Source of the DNA: Chryseobacterium sp. ISL-80
GTDB taxonomy: Bacteria > Bacillota > Bacilli > Bacillales > Cytobacillaceae
NCBI GenBank assembly: GCA_018613055.1
Contig: JAGGQZ010000020.1
Coordinates: forward strand, 295,140 to 359,139
Direction of reading: 5' to 3'
DNA length: 64,000 nucleotides
Of this stretch, positions 16,726 to 25,895 are shown one piece after another; the first letter of the stretch is position 1, and the number at the start of each line of letters is the position of its first letter. The notes under the pieces are model-generated. The model searched no databases. It was not told the DNA's origin and saw nothing but the letters and a program-made list of their open reading frames with translations. Both the position numbers and the translations under genes were made by a program.

Positions 16726-17481
16726 CTACTTATCATCTTCAACATACGGGTCATGCTCGAATGCAGGCAGATCTCCAAAGGATGTCATAATCCCTTCCCT
16801 GTCCAGCTCCTCTTCATACTTTTCGTGCTGTTTATTTGGATAGACAGTTATTTCTTTACCGGTAATATCATTGCCGACGAAGTTTTCGAAGTCCTCGACA
16901 TATCCAATATTTTCTTCAGATTCAATATACGTATCGTTATAATGATCCTGTGGTTTCATGAAATCAGAGGGACTTTCTGAAGTGCCCCAACTGGCTACTG
17001 CCTGCCAGGAATCCTCTGCGTCGAATGCGACATTTTCATCTTTATTATCCAAATCGAATTTCCCGAATGGCGGCATCAATACTCCCTCTTCAATTGGACG
17101 GTTATGCGAAACGGTCCTGTCTGGAGTGTGTTCAATGCAAAACCTCGTTTCCGGCACTGCTTTTAGACGATCATATGGAATTTCCTTCCCACATGCTTCA
17201 CATTTTCCGTAACTTCCTCTCTCGATCGCCTGTAAGGCCAGATCAATATTCTTGAGTTGATATTCCACATGGTCGTTGAGTGCTATATCTTTCTCACGTT
17301 CATATAACTCGGTTCCCTCATCTCCCGGATGGTTATCGTAGCTTGAAAGCTCGCCAGTCGATTCGTGTGCATGGCCACTTCTTAAATCGAAATGATCATT
17401 AGCATCCAGATGGGCTTCAAGCTCATTTTTGTTTTTGAGTAAATCTGACTGGAATTCCCTCAATTGCCTTTTTGTTAGCAT
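16726..17481 (-). CDS. yteA: DksA/TraR-type C4 zinc-finger protein, YteA-like
   Basis: A 251-residue protein: N-terminal coiled coil (residues 1-95, with acidic DNHPGDEGTELYEREKD as in the family) and the zinc finger C-x2-C (YGKCEACGKEIP, about 113-119) completed by a Cys in ETRFCIEH. In this family the zinc finger docks at the RNA polymerase secondary channel in DksA, but YteA-type proteins have long C-terminal tails and are linked to sporulation. The tail is acidic and ends in an FGDLPAFEHDPYV block. Single gene with a clear ribosome binding site. Confidence 0.82.
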   Translation of the reverse strand: MLTKRQLREFQSDLLKNKNELEAHLDANDHFDLRSGHAHESTGELSSYDNHPGDEGTELYEREKDIALNDHVEYQLKNIDLALQAIERGSYGKCEACGKEIPYDRLKAVPETRFCIEHTPDRTVSHNRPIEEGVLMPPFGKFDLDNKDENVAFDAEDSWQAVASWGTSESPSDFMKPQDHYNDTYIESEENIGYVEDFENFVGNDITGKEITVYPNKQHEKYEEELDREGIMTSFGDLPAFEHDPYVEDDK

Positions 17482-17631
17482 AATTGCTGCCCCTTTCCTA
17501 GTAACGGTTTTTATTAGCTTGCTGCATTTGGCATTATTTCATTAACGGTAATAAGTGTTATCTCCCGCAAGTACCAATTTTATGGCATAGCTCATAGTAT
17601 GTAGGAAAACTTATTAAACGGAGTGTTGCCT

Positions 17632-18411
17632 ATGCCTTTATTTGTCAATGGTTTTGTCTCCCCTCAAGTTTTCAGCAAAAATCAGGAGGTTGAGGAACCA
17701 GAAAACCAGGAGAAGTTTCGCTTAAATTACCTGCATGAGGTGTTAAATGAACAGCAAAAGTTAAACCATGAGTTGTCTGGAAGCGTCATAAAATTTGACA
17801 GTTCCCTTCAACAGAATAGACAGGAACAGATTGAACAATTCAATGCATTGCTCTCCTCTTTTGCAAAGCAGGAAAATTTATCAGAGAAAGTAATCGAGAA
17901 TATATTCGAGCAAAAGGAATCGACTTCTGACCTTGACGATAAATTAATCAAACTCGAAGAAATGCATGAACAATTTTCAAAAACACTTTTAAACAAGGAA
18001 CTGACAAGCCAGGCAATATTGGACCAGCTTGCCTGCCAGCAAACAATGATTATCGATTTAAACAGAAAACTTCTCGAATACGAGGATGTCACCAAAGCTC
18101 TTGTCATTCAGGCCCAAAAGCAGGAAGAATTGCAGGATATGGTTGCAAAACACATTGATTTGCAAGGGGTATTCCACGAAACAATCATGGAACAACTAGG
18201 TAAGCAGGATGCTGTGGGAGAAGGAATTTCAGATCAATTAACTGAAATAAAATCTTCTTTGTCAACTATGGCTAATGAAATCCTTGAAAAGCTTGAAAAC
18301 CAGTATTCTAAGTTGACACATTTTTTCTTAAGCCTTATTGTCCCTAATATTACGCAAAAGAAAATCATCAACGGCAAAATGTTTAAAAAAGAAAAGAAAC
18401 AGGAAAAATAA
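17632..18411 (+). CDS. Coiled-coil protein of unknown function, 259 aa
   Basis: Start at ATG 17632 (MPLFVNGFVSPQVF), with CGGAG 8 nt upstream, rather than the GTG nine bases earlier. After a short hydrophobic N-terminus the protein is almost wholly heptad-like coiled coil, rich in Gln, Glu and Leu, with repeats of the pattern QEELQD/QENLSE about every 40 residues. The C-terminus is strongly basic (KKIINGKMFKKEKKQEK). No enzymatic domain. A spore or envelope structural role is possible but not shown. Confidence 0.6.
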   Translation: MPLFVNGFVSPQVFSKNQEVEEPENQEKFRLNYLHEVLNEQQKLNHELSGSVIKFDSSLQQNRQEQIEQFNALLSSFAKQENLSEKVIENIFEQKESTSDLDDKLIKLEEMHEQFSKTLLNKELTSQAILDQLACQQTMIIDLNRKLLEYEDVTKALVIQAQKQEELQDMVAKHIDLQGVFHETIMEQLGKQDAVGEGISDQLTEIKSSLSTMANEILEKLENQYSKLTHFFLSLIVPNITQKKIINGKMFKKEKKQEK

Positions 18412-18416
18412 AAATA

Positions 18417-18439
18417 GAGCATTGGCAATGCCAATGCTC
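18417..18439 (-). terminator. Terminator between coiled-coil gene and yocH
   Basis: Perfect 10-bp stem GAGCATTGGC / GCCAATGCTC with a 3-nt loop; T-rich on the minus side (TATTTTTATTTTT), so mainly for yocH. Confidence 0.75.
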
Positions 18440-18453
18440 ATCCTTACCATATT

Positions 18454-19218
18454 TTAATCGAGAATAGTTACCTTAACTTGCTTTCTGCCCCACTCAATCG
18501 CTCCGTCCTGTGTAGGGATGAATACATCTATGCGGTTGCCTTTAATCGCTCCGCCGGTATCTTCGGCTGTGGCATATCCGTAGCCTTCAACATAAACTTT
18601 TGAGCCCAGCGGGATGACAGAAGGATCAACAGCAATTACTTTTGCATCTGGATTTGTCTTCAGATTGACTCCTGTCTTGGTAATCCCTGAGCATCCAGTG
18701 CAATTGGCTGTATAAGCTGTCGCCTCAACAGTTAGTTGGTTCGTCGCAGCTGCAGGCTTAGCTGCAGTAGTTGTTTTTTCTGCTGGTGCTGATACAGGTG
18801 TAGCCACCGGAGTAGCTGCCTGCTTTTTGGCAGAAGTTTTTTCTACCTTCATTTCAGCAGGCATATCCGTATAAACTGCCAGCTTCATTCCAGGATGGAT
18901 CAGGTCAGAAGATAATTTGTTCCATTTTTTTAGATCATCTACTGTTACACCATATGCTTTGGATATTTTCCAAAGTGTATCCCCTTTTCTCACCTGTGCG
19001 TATTTAATAGGAGAAACTTCTAATAAATCATTTGGGTGTATTACATCATTTGAAAGGTTATTCCATTTTTTTAATGAATCTACTGACACGCCGTATTCTT
19101 TAGAAAGACCCCAAAGTGTATCCCCCTTATGTACGACGATTTCCTCTGCCTGTGCTTGTGTGCCGGCAGCTCCAGAAATTGCCGCTGCTGCAACCAAAGA
19201 TAATAATGACTTTTTCAT
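18454..19218 (-). CDS. yocH: LysM-3D cell-wall protein, YocH-like
   Basis: Secreted wall-associated protein of 254 residues. Signal peptide MKKSLLSLVAAAAISGAAG ending near AQA, two LysM peptidoglycan-binding repeats (each VVHKGDTLWGLSKEYGVS-like, with KKWNNLS), an Ala/Pro/Thr linker, and a C-terminal 3D domain with AYTANCTGCSG, AVDPSVIPLGSKVYVEG and AEDTGGAIKGNRIDVF, whose Asp residues are catalytic in MltA-like lytic enzymes. The ATG at 19218 follows GGGAGG. Architecture matches YocH of B. subtilis, which is WalR-controlled. Confidence 0.85.
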   Translation of the reverse strand: MKKSLLSLVAAAAISGAAGTQAQAEEIVVHKGDTLWGLSKEYGVSVDSLKKWNNLSNDVIHPNDLLEVSPIKYAQVRKGDTLWKISKAYGVTVDDLKKWNKLSSDLIHPGMKLAVYTDMPAEMKVEKTSAKKQAATPVATPVSAPAEKTTTAAKPAAATNQLTVEATAYTANCTGCSGITKTGVNLKTNPDAKVIAVDPSVIPLGSKVYVEGYGYATAEDTGGAIKGNRIDVFIPTQDGAIEWGRKQVKVTILD

Positions 19219-19233
19219 TTGTTTGCCTCCCAT

Positions 19234-19555
19234 CGGCTAATTTTTATCACGTGAATTATCGTAACATAGAATTTCTGGAGAAAAAGAACAAGCACATTTA
19301 AATTGAATTACGAGAATAACAGAATTATAACGAGAACATGTCAAATTTACCGAATTTTCAGATAAAATAATCCTTTTATATCAGGTATTTCTAGTTATTT
19401 TGTAAATTATTCTATCTTTTTCTTGTATATCCAGTATTAACCTAAGAAATTGTTTTCCTTTTTTGAAGTGATAACTCCTATTCATGACATTAAACTTTTA
19501 AAAAAAGGATCAAAAATACATATTTTATACGCGTTTGAACAATTAACCAGGCCAT
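19234..19555. other. AT-rich intergenic region, promoter side of yocH
   Basis: About 320 bp of AT-rich sequence between yocH and the terminator of the Sec formate dehydrogenase. A TTGACA lies on the minus strand near 19350 with TGTTAT 17 nt on, a plausible yocH promoter. No gene or larger structure seen. Confidence 0.35.
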
Positions 19556-19600
19556 AAAAAAAGCAAAAATCCCACAGAAATGGGATTTTTGCTTTTTTTT
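19556..19600 (-). terminator. Strong terminator of the Sec formate dehydrogenase gene
   Basis: Very long perfect stem: AAGCAAAAATCCCA pairs with TGGGATTTTTGCTT across a 6-nt loop, with A and T tracts outside. Confidence 0.92.
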
Positions 19601-21659
19601 AAGCGATTCTTTCAATCTTAACCGCACATGCTTTGAATTCTGCTGTGCCGGAAATTGGATCAAATTCATTCAACGTAAGGACGTTCGTTGGTACCTCCGA
19701 CCAGTGAAAGCTCATGAACACAAGTCCAGGCACTACTTGTTCAGTTATTTTCACTTTAACATCGAGTGTACCCCGGCGAGAACTTACCCTGACAAGTTCA
19801 CTATCGGTTATTTCTAGCCGCAAAGCATCTTCAGGATGTATATCCAAGGTTTCTTCTGTTTGTTTTATCTTGACACCTGGTGCGTAATGGCGAGTTTGGG
19901 TATGGGTGTTATACGATTCATATCGCCTGCCGGTTGTCAGTGTGAAAGGGTATTGCTCATCCGGTGTTTCCAGCGGCGGCGTGAAATCAACAGGCACAAA
20001 GCTAGAGCGCTTGTTGTTTTCCTTTTCAGCATGGAACCTTTCATGCATGATTTTTGTACCTGGATGATTTTCGTCAGGGCATGGATAGTGTATCCCATAT
20101 TCCTTCTCCAGACGTTCATATGAAATCCCACCGTACATCTCCCAGGCAAGTTCCCTGATTTCTTCCCATATCTCTTTGCTGGAGTTATAGTTCATCTGAT
20201 AGCCCATCCTTGAAGACAGTTCACATAGGATTTCCCAATCCTCTTTCACGCCAGGCTGTGCTGTGACAGCGGTACGAACCCGCTGGATCCTTCGATCAGT
20301 GTTCGTATAAGTGCCATCAACCTCTCCCCATGATTTCGCAGGAAGAACAACATCAGCCATTTCAGCTGTTTCTGTCATGAAGATATCCTGGACAATCAGT
20401 AAGTCGAGATTCTCTAATAACTTTCTGGTATGGTTCATGTGGACGTCTGCCACCAACGGATTCTCACCAATGCAGTATAATGCTTTAATCTCTCCAGTCT
20501 CAATCTTATCAAAGGTCCTTGTTTGGGTATCACCAACTTTTTGGCTGATTTCCGTATCCCATGCTCTCTCGAATCGTGAACGGTAAGCATGGTCAAGCAA
20601 ACTGATTGCGCCTGTAAGCTGGTTTGGCAGGCACCCCATATCTCCCGCACCCTGGACGTTATTTTGTCCCCGCAACGGCATGATGCCTGACCCCTTCTTT
20701 CCAATATGTCCGGTCAGCAGGGCAAGGTTAGCTATATCGAAAACATTGTTCACGCCGCAGTGATGCTCGGTAATACCCAGTGTATAGGCAATCATCGAAC
20801 GATTTGACGCTGCATACAGACGCGCCACCTCGATGATGTCTTCTGCGGCCAGACCTGTGATTTCTGCTGAATATTCCGGGGTATACCGGTCGACCTTTGC
20901 CAGCAGGGAATCAAAATCTTCGGTATGCTTGCCGATGAAAGCCGGGTCAAATAATTTCTCGGTTATGATGATCCTGATCATCGCATTGATCAAGGCAATG
21001 TCTGTACCAACATTAATTTGAAGATGCTTATGCGCAGATTTGACCATATCAATCCTTCTCGGGTCTATAACCACGATTTTAACACCATTCTTGGCCGCCT
21101 TCTTCATTCTATTTCCAATGATCGGATGAGCCTCAGTCGTATTGGAACCCATCAGCAATAAAACCTCGGCATCATCGATATCTTCTAAAGTATTGGTAGG
21201 GAAACCGCTTCCAAAAACAGTCGCCAGACCGGCGACACTAGGAGCGTGTCAGGTTCGGTTACAGCCATCAATATTATTGCTGCCAATGGCTGTTCTCATG
21301 AACTTTTGGGTAACAAAATTGGATTCATTGGTAGTCCTGGCACAAGCAAACATTGAAATGGCTTCCGGGCCAAAATCTCTTTTAATAGAAGTTAACTGTC
21401 TTGCGATATATTCATAGGCTTCCTCCCATGTTGCTTTAACAAGTTTGCCCGCTTTCCTGACCAATGGCATATCCAATCTTTTCGGGGCGTGGACATATTG
21501 ATAGGCAAAGGCCCCTTTCACACATGTTTGTCCTTTATTAACAGGTGCTTCTTTATCTCCTCTGATTTTTACAATCCTATTATCTTCCACTTCCAAAATC
21601 AGTCCACAGCCGGTACCACAATAACCACAAACGGTTTTCACCTGGCTTATCGATGACAT
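19599..21659 (-). CDS. fdhF: Selenocysteine-containing formate dehydrogenase (UGA at codon 137)
   Basis: A 686-residue molybdopterin formate dehydrogenase read through an in-frame TGA (21249-21251). The N-terminal [4Fe-4S] motif is C11-x2-C14-x3-C18 with C46; the bis-MGD domains follow with [24 protein letters not shown] and VVLPAKSWGEVDGTYTNTDRR. Codon 137 falls in CNRT-U-HAPSVAGL, exactly the catalytic Cys/Sec position (E. coli FdhF: CARV-U-HGPSVAGL), with the following His kept. The frame is open and conserved on both sides, and a SECIS-like hairpin follows the TGA. Unlike YrhE it has no N-terminal ferredoxin domains, so it needs a separate electron-transfer partner. A nonsense mutation is the alternative, but is unlikely for these reasons. 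Confidence 0.9.
21220..21251 (-). promoter_or_regulatory. SECIS-like element after the Sec UGA codon
   Basis: On the minus strand the TGA (21249-21251) is followed 12 nt later by the perfect 6-bp hairpin GTCGCC-GGTCT-GGCGAC (21220-21236). The apical loop GGTCT is the same as in the E. coli fdhF SECIS recognised by SelB, and it sits at the same codon offset (Gly-Leu, seven and eight codons after Sec). Confidence 0.85.
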
Positions 21660-21836
21660 CGTTTCCCCTCCGTTATCTTTTTATACAAACTCCTACTTTC
21701 ATATTAGTCTAAATTTTTGTGGGGATGTGATAATTCCATGAGAATTTTTTGTCATATTACCAACATTTTCTCGACAAAAAGTGATCACGACTGGCAGCAT
21801 GGAATACAGGCTCAATTCTTAATAAATTTAGACAAT

Positions 21837-21867
21837 AAAAAAAGGCAGGATAAATTCCTGCCTTTTG
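21837..21867 (-). terminator. Terminator of the histidine kinase gene
   Basis: AAAAGGCAGGA / TCCTGCCTTTT, perfect 11-bp stem with 5-nt loop; T-tract on the minus strand. Confidence 0.88.
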
Positions 21868-21875
21868 TACGATTA

Positions 21876-24035
21876 TTATGCAATTTTGGCGGGCAGTACA
21901 ATCTTGAAGGTTGTTCCTTTGTTCTGCTCGCTTTCAATATATACTTTACCGTTATGGCTCTCGATGATTTTAAAGCTAACCATAAGGCCAAGCCCATTCC
22001 CGTTTTTCTTGGTGGTATAGAAAGGTTCACCAATCTTCTTGAGTGTATCCGGAGGAATTCCAACACCTGTATCCTTGATGGATACCAGGACACTGTCATC
22101 CTGAATTTCAGTTTTAACTATTAGGTCTCCACCATCCGGCATGGCTTCGATTCCATTTTTAATGAAATTCAGGAAGACTTGCTTGAGCCGATTTTCATCA
22201 CACTCAATCTGGATAATTTCTTCGGGCGCATCAAATTCCAATTTAACATTTCTCTTTCTCGCTTCGAATTTGAGCATTGAAACAACATTATGCACGATTG
22301 GGATGATGTTCTTCTCCTCAAGTTCAACCGCCTTCGGTTTTGCAAGGACCATGAACTCTTCTACAATATTATTGACACGGTCAATCTCATCAAGGATGAT
22401 TTCGATAAACTCCTGACGCTGAGGGTCTGATTCGTCCAGCTGCAGGAATTCCGCATATCCTTTCATTGAAGTAAGTGGATTCCTGATTTCATGGGCCACA
22501 CCAGCAGCAAGCTGGCCGACCGCGGCAAGCTTATCTTGTCGGTGCAGCATTTCCTCTGACTTTTTCTTCTCAGTAATGTCGTTCCGGATGGCAAGGTATT
22601 GATATGGTTTACCGTTTTCATTCAAAAATGGAATAATCGTCGTATCAACCCAATAATAAGAGCCATCCTTCGCCCGATTACGAATTTCCCCTTTCCACAC
22701 CTGTCCTGAACCAATCGTTCTCCAAAGATTTTTAAAGAACTCTTTAGAATGCAATCCAGAATTCAAAATACTGTGGTCGTTTCCAATCAATTCTGCTCTG
22801 CTATACTTAGAGATTTCACAAAACTTGTCATTTACATTTTTAATGATCCCTTTTTCATCCGTAAAAGCAACAATCGAAGACTGATCCAAGGCAAAATTTA
22901 TATCACTTACTTCTTTCAGAGAATCCTTCAAACTGGCTTCTGCCTGCTTTCTCTGTGTTATGTCTGACCGTATCGAGACATATTGATAAGGTCTCCCTTT
23001 ACTGTTCAAAAACGGGACAATCGTCGTATCAACCCAATAATAAGAACCATTCTTCGTCTTATTGCGGATTTCAGCCTTCCACACTTTTCCTGACCCAATT
23101 GTTCTCCACATCTCTTTGAAAAAATCTTTAGAATGAAGTCCAGAATTGAGTATTGAGTGGTTTTGCCCCAACAACTCAGCTTCACTATATCCGGAAATTT
23201 CAACAAATTTTTCGTTTACATAAGTGATATTTCCTTTTGGATCTGTAATGGCAACGATCGCTGATATATTAAGGGCGTCGGTAATATCCTTCAAATTCGT
23301 GTCAGTGACGGCCAGTCTTTTACTGATCAACGCACTGGAGCCAATCAAGCCGGCAAGAATAACGATGGAAATAAACGCAATCAGGTAACTGATCAAGGAC
23401 TCTGGTATGCCACTTTGTTGAACTAAACCATTATTCAGATTGATCATAGAAGCTCTGGTTAAAAGAAAGTGACCTTCAACGATAGCAGCTGTTACGAACA
23501 ATGCGCTTAAAGGTTTAATCCAACCATGCGAACCTTGAGTAAAATTTTTGGAAAAGAAAAGCATCCAGAATGAAAAGTAAAATGAAACGAATACGAGTGC
23601 CAATCCTACTAGGAGAATCGCAGGCTGATAAGTAAAGTGCAGCTTCATTGAGTACATTCCCAGTATGTGGACGGACATAACTGCCAGGACCATGAATAAA
23701 CTGCCGACCAGTAAATCGCTCTTTTTAACATTCTTTCCAGTCATTGTGTAGAATGCCATTGCAGTAAATGAAATAACCAGGATGATAGACAGGATGGTAA
23801 TCGGAATTCGATAAGAAATATTGACATTCAGATTCAATGCCAGCATTCCGAAGAAATTCATCACCCAAATCCCGATTCCAAGTGAAAAAGTCCCACCCAG
23901 AAACAAAAACCTTTTATTTCGATCCGATGATTTAATAAGACTGAACAAGTCCAGTGCTGTATATGATGACATGACTGTCAATAAAATCGCAACCAGCAAT
24001 AATATTGGATTGAAGGATAATTCTAGATTATCCAT
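21876..24035 (-). CDS. Membrane PAS-PAS sensor histidine kinase with degenerate MHYT domain
   Basis: 719 residues. N-terminal seven-helix membrane region (about 10-240) resembles an MHYT sensor, but the motif is eroded: WVMNFFGM has Asn for the metal-binding His, while VHILGMYSM and EGHFLLTR keep a His. Two tandem PAS/PAC domains follow (about 255-370 and 380-490) that are nearly identical to each other (shared HSILNSGLHSK, WVDTTI.PFLN). Then HisKA with the phospho-acceptor His in GVAHEIRNPLTSMKGYAE and a C-terminal HATPase_c (N box NFIKNGIEAM, DTGVGIP, GNGLGLM). Resembles sporulation kinases KinA-E and other Bacillus orphan kinases. No response regulator gene is adjacent. Confidence 0.85.
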   Translation of the reverse strand: MDNLELSFNPILLLVAILLTVMSSYTALDLFSLIKSSDRNKRFLFLGGTFSLGIGIWVMNFFGMLALNLNVNISYRIPITILSIILVISFTAMAFYTMTGKNVKKSDLLVGSLFMVLAVMSVHILGMYSMKLHFTYQPAILLVGLALVFVSFYFSFWMLFFSKNFTQGSHGWIKPLSALFVTAAIVEGHFLLTRASMINLNNGLVQQSGIPESLISYLIAFISIVILAGLIGSSALISKRLAVTDTNLKDITDALNISAIVAITDPKGNITYVNEKFVEISGYSEAELLGQNHSILNSGLHSKDFFKEMWRTIGSGKVWKAEIRNKTKNGSYYWVDTTIVPFLNSKGRPYQYVSIRSDITQRKQAEASLKDSLKEVSDINFALDQSSIVAFTDEKGIIKNVNDKFCEISKYSRAELIGNDHSILNSGLHSKEFFKNLWRTIGSGQVWKGEIRNRAKDGSYYWVDTTIIPFLNENGKPYQYLAIRNDITEKKKSEEMLHRQDKLAAVGQLAAGVAHEIRNPLTSMKGYAEFLQLDESDPQRQEFIEIILDEIDRVNNIVEEFMVLAKPKAVELEEKNIIPIVHNVVSMLKFEARKRNVKLEFDAPEEIIQIECDENRLKQVFLNFIKNGIEAMPDGGDLIVKTEIQDDSVLVSIKDTGVGIPPDTLKKIGEPFYTTKKNGNGLGLMVSFKIIESHNGKVYIESEQNKGTTFKIVLPAKIA

Positions 24036-24139
24036 TTAGCATCATTCCTCACTTAAAGTTTCATATCGATTGTATGTTAAAAACGGTAAGAATAAAAGGG
24101 GTTATTAAATAATTTGTAATAAACCTGTCACTTTTAACT

Positions 24140-24348
24140 ATTGACTAAAACACAAATTGTATTATAACAGCTTTTATTTCTTCCACTTCATTCATATTTC
24201 AGCAAGCATTTTCTATGCTATTGCCTTGAGAAGACAGGTATAAACACCTAATTTTGAAAAAATTTTAAAAAAAGCCTACACAAATTTAGAAATAATGTTT
24301 ATACTGTACTATAACAGGTTAAGTTAAATATAAATTGTACTATAAAAG
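24140..24348 (+). promoter_or_regulatory. Promoter region of yhfH with three TTGTAYTATAA motifs
   Basis: A promoter-like TTGACT (24140-24145) and TATAAC (24162-24167) with 16-nt spacing. The sequence TTGTATTATAACAG (24157-24170) recurs as CTGTACTATAACAG (24304-24317) and TTGTACTATAAAAG (24335-24348). The last copy lies directly before the yhfH ribosome binding site. The copies could be alternative -10 regions or operator sites. Confidence 0.4.
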
Positions 24349-24360
24349 GAGGAAATACTT

Positions 24361-24492
24361 ATGATGAGTCCAGTAGAATTTTTCCGCAACTTGCCAAAGA
24401 AGGTTTGCCCAGAATGTGGTGAAGGAATGCAGGAGCAAGCAGAATCCTACTTGTTGGAATGTGATCGCTGCTTATCAAAAAAAGAAGAGTAA
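24361..24492 (+). CDS. yhfH: YhfH family zinc-ribbon microprotein, 43 aa
   Basis: Short gene with an excellent AAAGGAGG site 7 nt upstream. The product MMSPVEFFRNLPKKVCPEC... has two C-x2-C pairs (CPEC and CDRC), so it probably folds around one zinc ion. The pattern MSPVEF-RNLP-K-CPECG-...ESYL-ECDRCL is typical of the Bacillus YhfH family, whose function is unknown. A strong terminator follows at once, so it is monocistronic. Confidence 0.85.
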   Translation: MMSPVEFFRNLPKKVCPECGEGMQEQAESYLLECDRCLSKKEE

Positions 24493-24497
24493 CAAGC

Positions 24498-24530
24498 AAA
24501 GGCACCTTTTCTTAATAAGGTGCCTTTTTT
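24498..24530 (+). terminator. Terminator of yhfH
   Basis: AAAGGCACCTT / AAGGTGCCTTT with an 8-nt loop and a T tract, 6 bp after the stop. Confidence 0.9.
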
Positions 24531-24556
24531 GTTCGCGAATTGTAATCAGGCCAAAA

Positions 24557-25209
24557 GAAAAAAGAAGCCCATAAACGAGCTTCTTTTTTAACATCTTAGG
24601 AGACCCAACCAGCATCAGCCCAAAACTTTTTTGGAACTATTGAGTTGTAAAATCCTCTTACTATAGCCGATGTGTGTTTGTTCCGCATTTAAGGAATCTA
24701 ATTGCATAAAAGAGTTTTCCCTTCTTTTATGAGTTGATCCTCAACAAACACATGATTCGGTATAATCACCGAGAGACTCATTATTCCCTTAGAAGTTTTT
24801 AGCTATAATCATCATTTAGACATGCATCCCTACTCACCATTCACTGGTGCGTTGCGTTCAAGAATTCAGAACCTAATGGCCGTTTCACCATTTCTTTGCT
24901 TGATTTCCCTTTAATCTGTTAGTCCCCAAGCTTCCTTACAACTTAACGGATCCTCTTTTGGTAAAAAGCTTCTTTTCAGCGTATCAGTATTGAATAGGCA
25001 GAATTTCCGCTCTTTCCCTTTTGGTTGAACTGATTAAAGATCAGAACAATTTTTGGCTAACTAGCTTGATTAAGGTCGAACCCTTGTAGCTGGTGATGCT
25101 GGCAATCTGATGCAAGCTAACTTACTTTAGGAATAAACCGTTTTTTCGTTCACTACGGAACGAACACAATTGGTTGAGCCTCCTAAAATGTTAATGTCTT
25201 TCTTCTTAC
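24557..25209 (-). ncRNA. Large structured non-coding RNA, about 650 nt, class not identified
   Basis: No gene fits this stretch. On the minus strand a TATAAT with extended TGG (25216-25221) would start a transcript near 25209, ending at a terminator (24557-24589: GAAGCTC / GGGCTTC, then T's). The 21 bases at 25172-25192 pair fully (including G-U) with the 21 bases at 24590-24610, closing about 560 nt between them. Inside are further stems: TTCGTTC/GAACGAA near 25150, AAGGGTTCGACCTT near 25080, CACC/GGTG near 24843, TCGGT/ACCGA near 24765, and a 10-bp TGTGTTTGTT / AACAAACACA pair enclosing CATAAAAGA / TCTTTTATG. The size and closing stem recall ornate large RNAs (OLE, ROOL, GOLLD), but no OapA gene, tRNA or phage genes are adjacent, and I cannot match the sequence to any class. 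Confidence 0.72.
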
Positions 25210-25349
25210 ACTCTTATTATACCACCCTGAAGAAATGTAAACCCTTACATTTATGACGATTTGGTGACTGTTTCATTCTATTTTATGCTCATTTTTACGG
25301 TATAACCTGAAATCCATTACAGAAACTATAATAACCAGGGGGTGAGATT

Positions 25350-25514
25350 ATGGACTATAAAAAAGAGGATAGCAGCAAAAAAAGCCTTAAATCAACATAT
25401 ACTCCGAATCAAAGGTTTGTGCCTGGGGAATCTGTAGATGAGCACCGGGATATCGAAGCAGCGAATATCTTCCTGACTGGAGATGAAATAAAACAACAGA
25501 ATGAAAATCTCTGA
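25350..25514 (+). CDS. Small hypothetical protein, 54 aa
   Basis: ATG with a strong AGGGGGTGAG ribosome binding site. The product MDYKKEDSSKKSLKSTYTPN... is hydrophilic, with the stretch FVPGESVDEHRDIEAANIFL. No domain recognised. It precedes the SplA-like gene by 54 bp on the same strand and may be co-transcribed. Confidence 0.6.
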   Translation: MDYKKEDSSKKSLKSTYTPNQRFVPGESVDEHRDIEAANIFLTGDEIKQQNENL

Positions 25515-25568
25515 TTGGATTCTTGAACAGATGAATCTGTTACCACAAAAGGAAATGAGGTAGTCAGC

Positions 25569-25820
25569 TTGGATTTAATCGATCCGAAAAATTTAAAAAA
25601 TGGTGATGAAGTTTTTGTTATTTACCGTAACCCCCATGTACCTTCTGTATCAAATATTAAGGCCGGTGAGATTGTTCAGCATCCGAAAGACCCAAATGCC
25701 CTGGCTCTTTTCCTGAATGAGACGTTACATGTTATTGAAGATGATGATGCTCTTTTCGATACACAAGCCGCAGCGGAAAAGGCTTGCAGCGAAGCAATGG
25801 ACCCCTTTGGTACCTTGTGA
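25569..25820 (+). CDS. splA: SplA-like protein, 83 aa
   Basis: Starts at a TTG with GAGGTAG 5 nt before it. The product resembles SplA, the negative regulator of the spore photoproduct lyase operon in B. subtilis: GDEVFVIYRNPHVPSVSNIKAGEIVQHP, then ALFLNETLHVIEDDDALF. No splB follows, so regulation of a lyase is not supported here; the gene may be a stand-alone paralogue. Confidence 0.72.
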   Translation: MDLIDPKNLKNGDEVFVIYRNPHVPSVSNIKAGEIVQHPKDPNALALFLNETLHVIEDDDALFDTQAAAEKACSEAMDPFGTL

Positions 25821-25895
25821 TTCAAACGGGGTTTTATCCTCTGGTTAAAGGGTATTTTATAAACGCAAGCCAATTTCCATTAGGAGGGTTCGAAC

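Noticed and set aside
21249..21251. TGA read as a nonsense mutation splitting the formate dehydrogenase into two genes
   Set aside because: The codon is exactly the catalytic Sec/Cys position, both sides are conserved in one frame, and a SECIS-like hairpin follows it.
24557..25209. tmRNA, RNase P RNA or a group II intron
   Set aside because: A T-loop-like GGTTCGACC is present, but there is no tRNA-like acceptor with CCA or tag reading frame, no RNase P core sequences I know, and no group II domain V.
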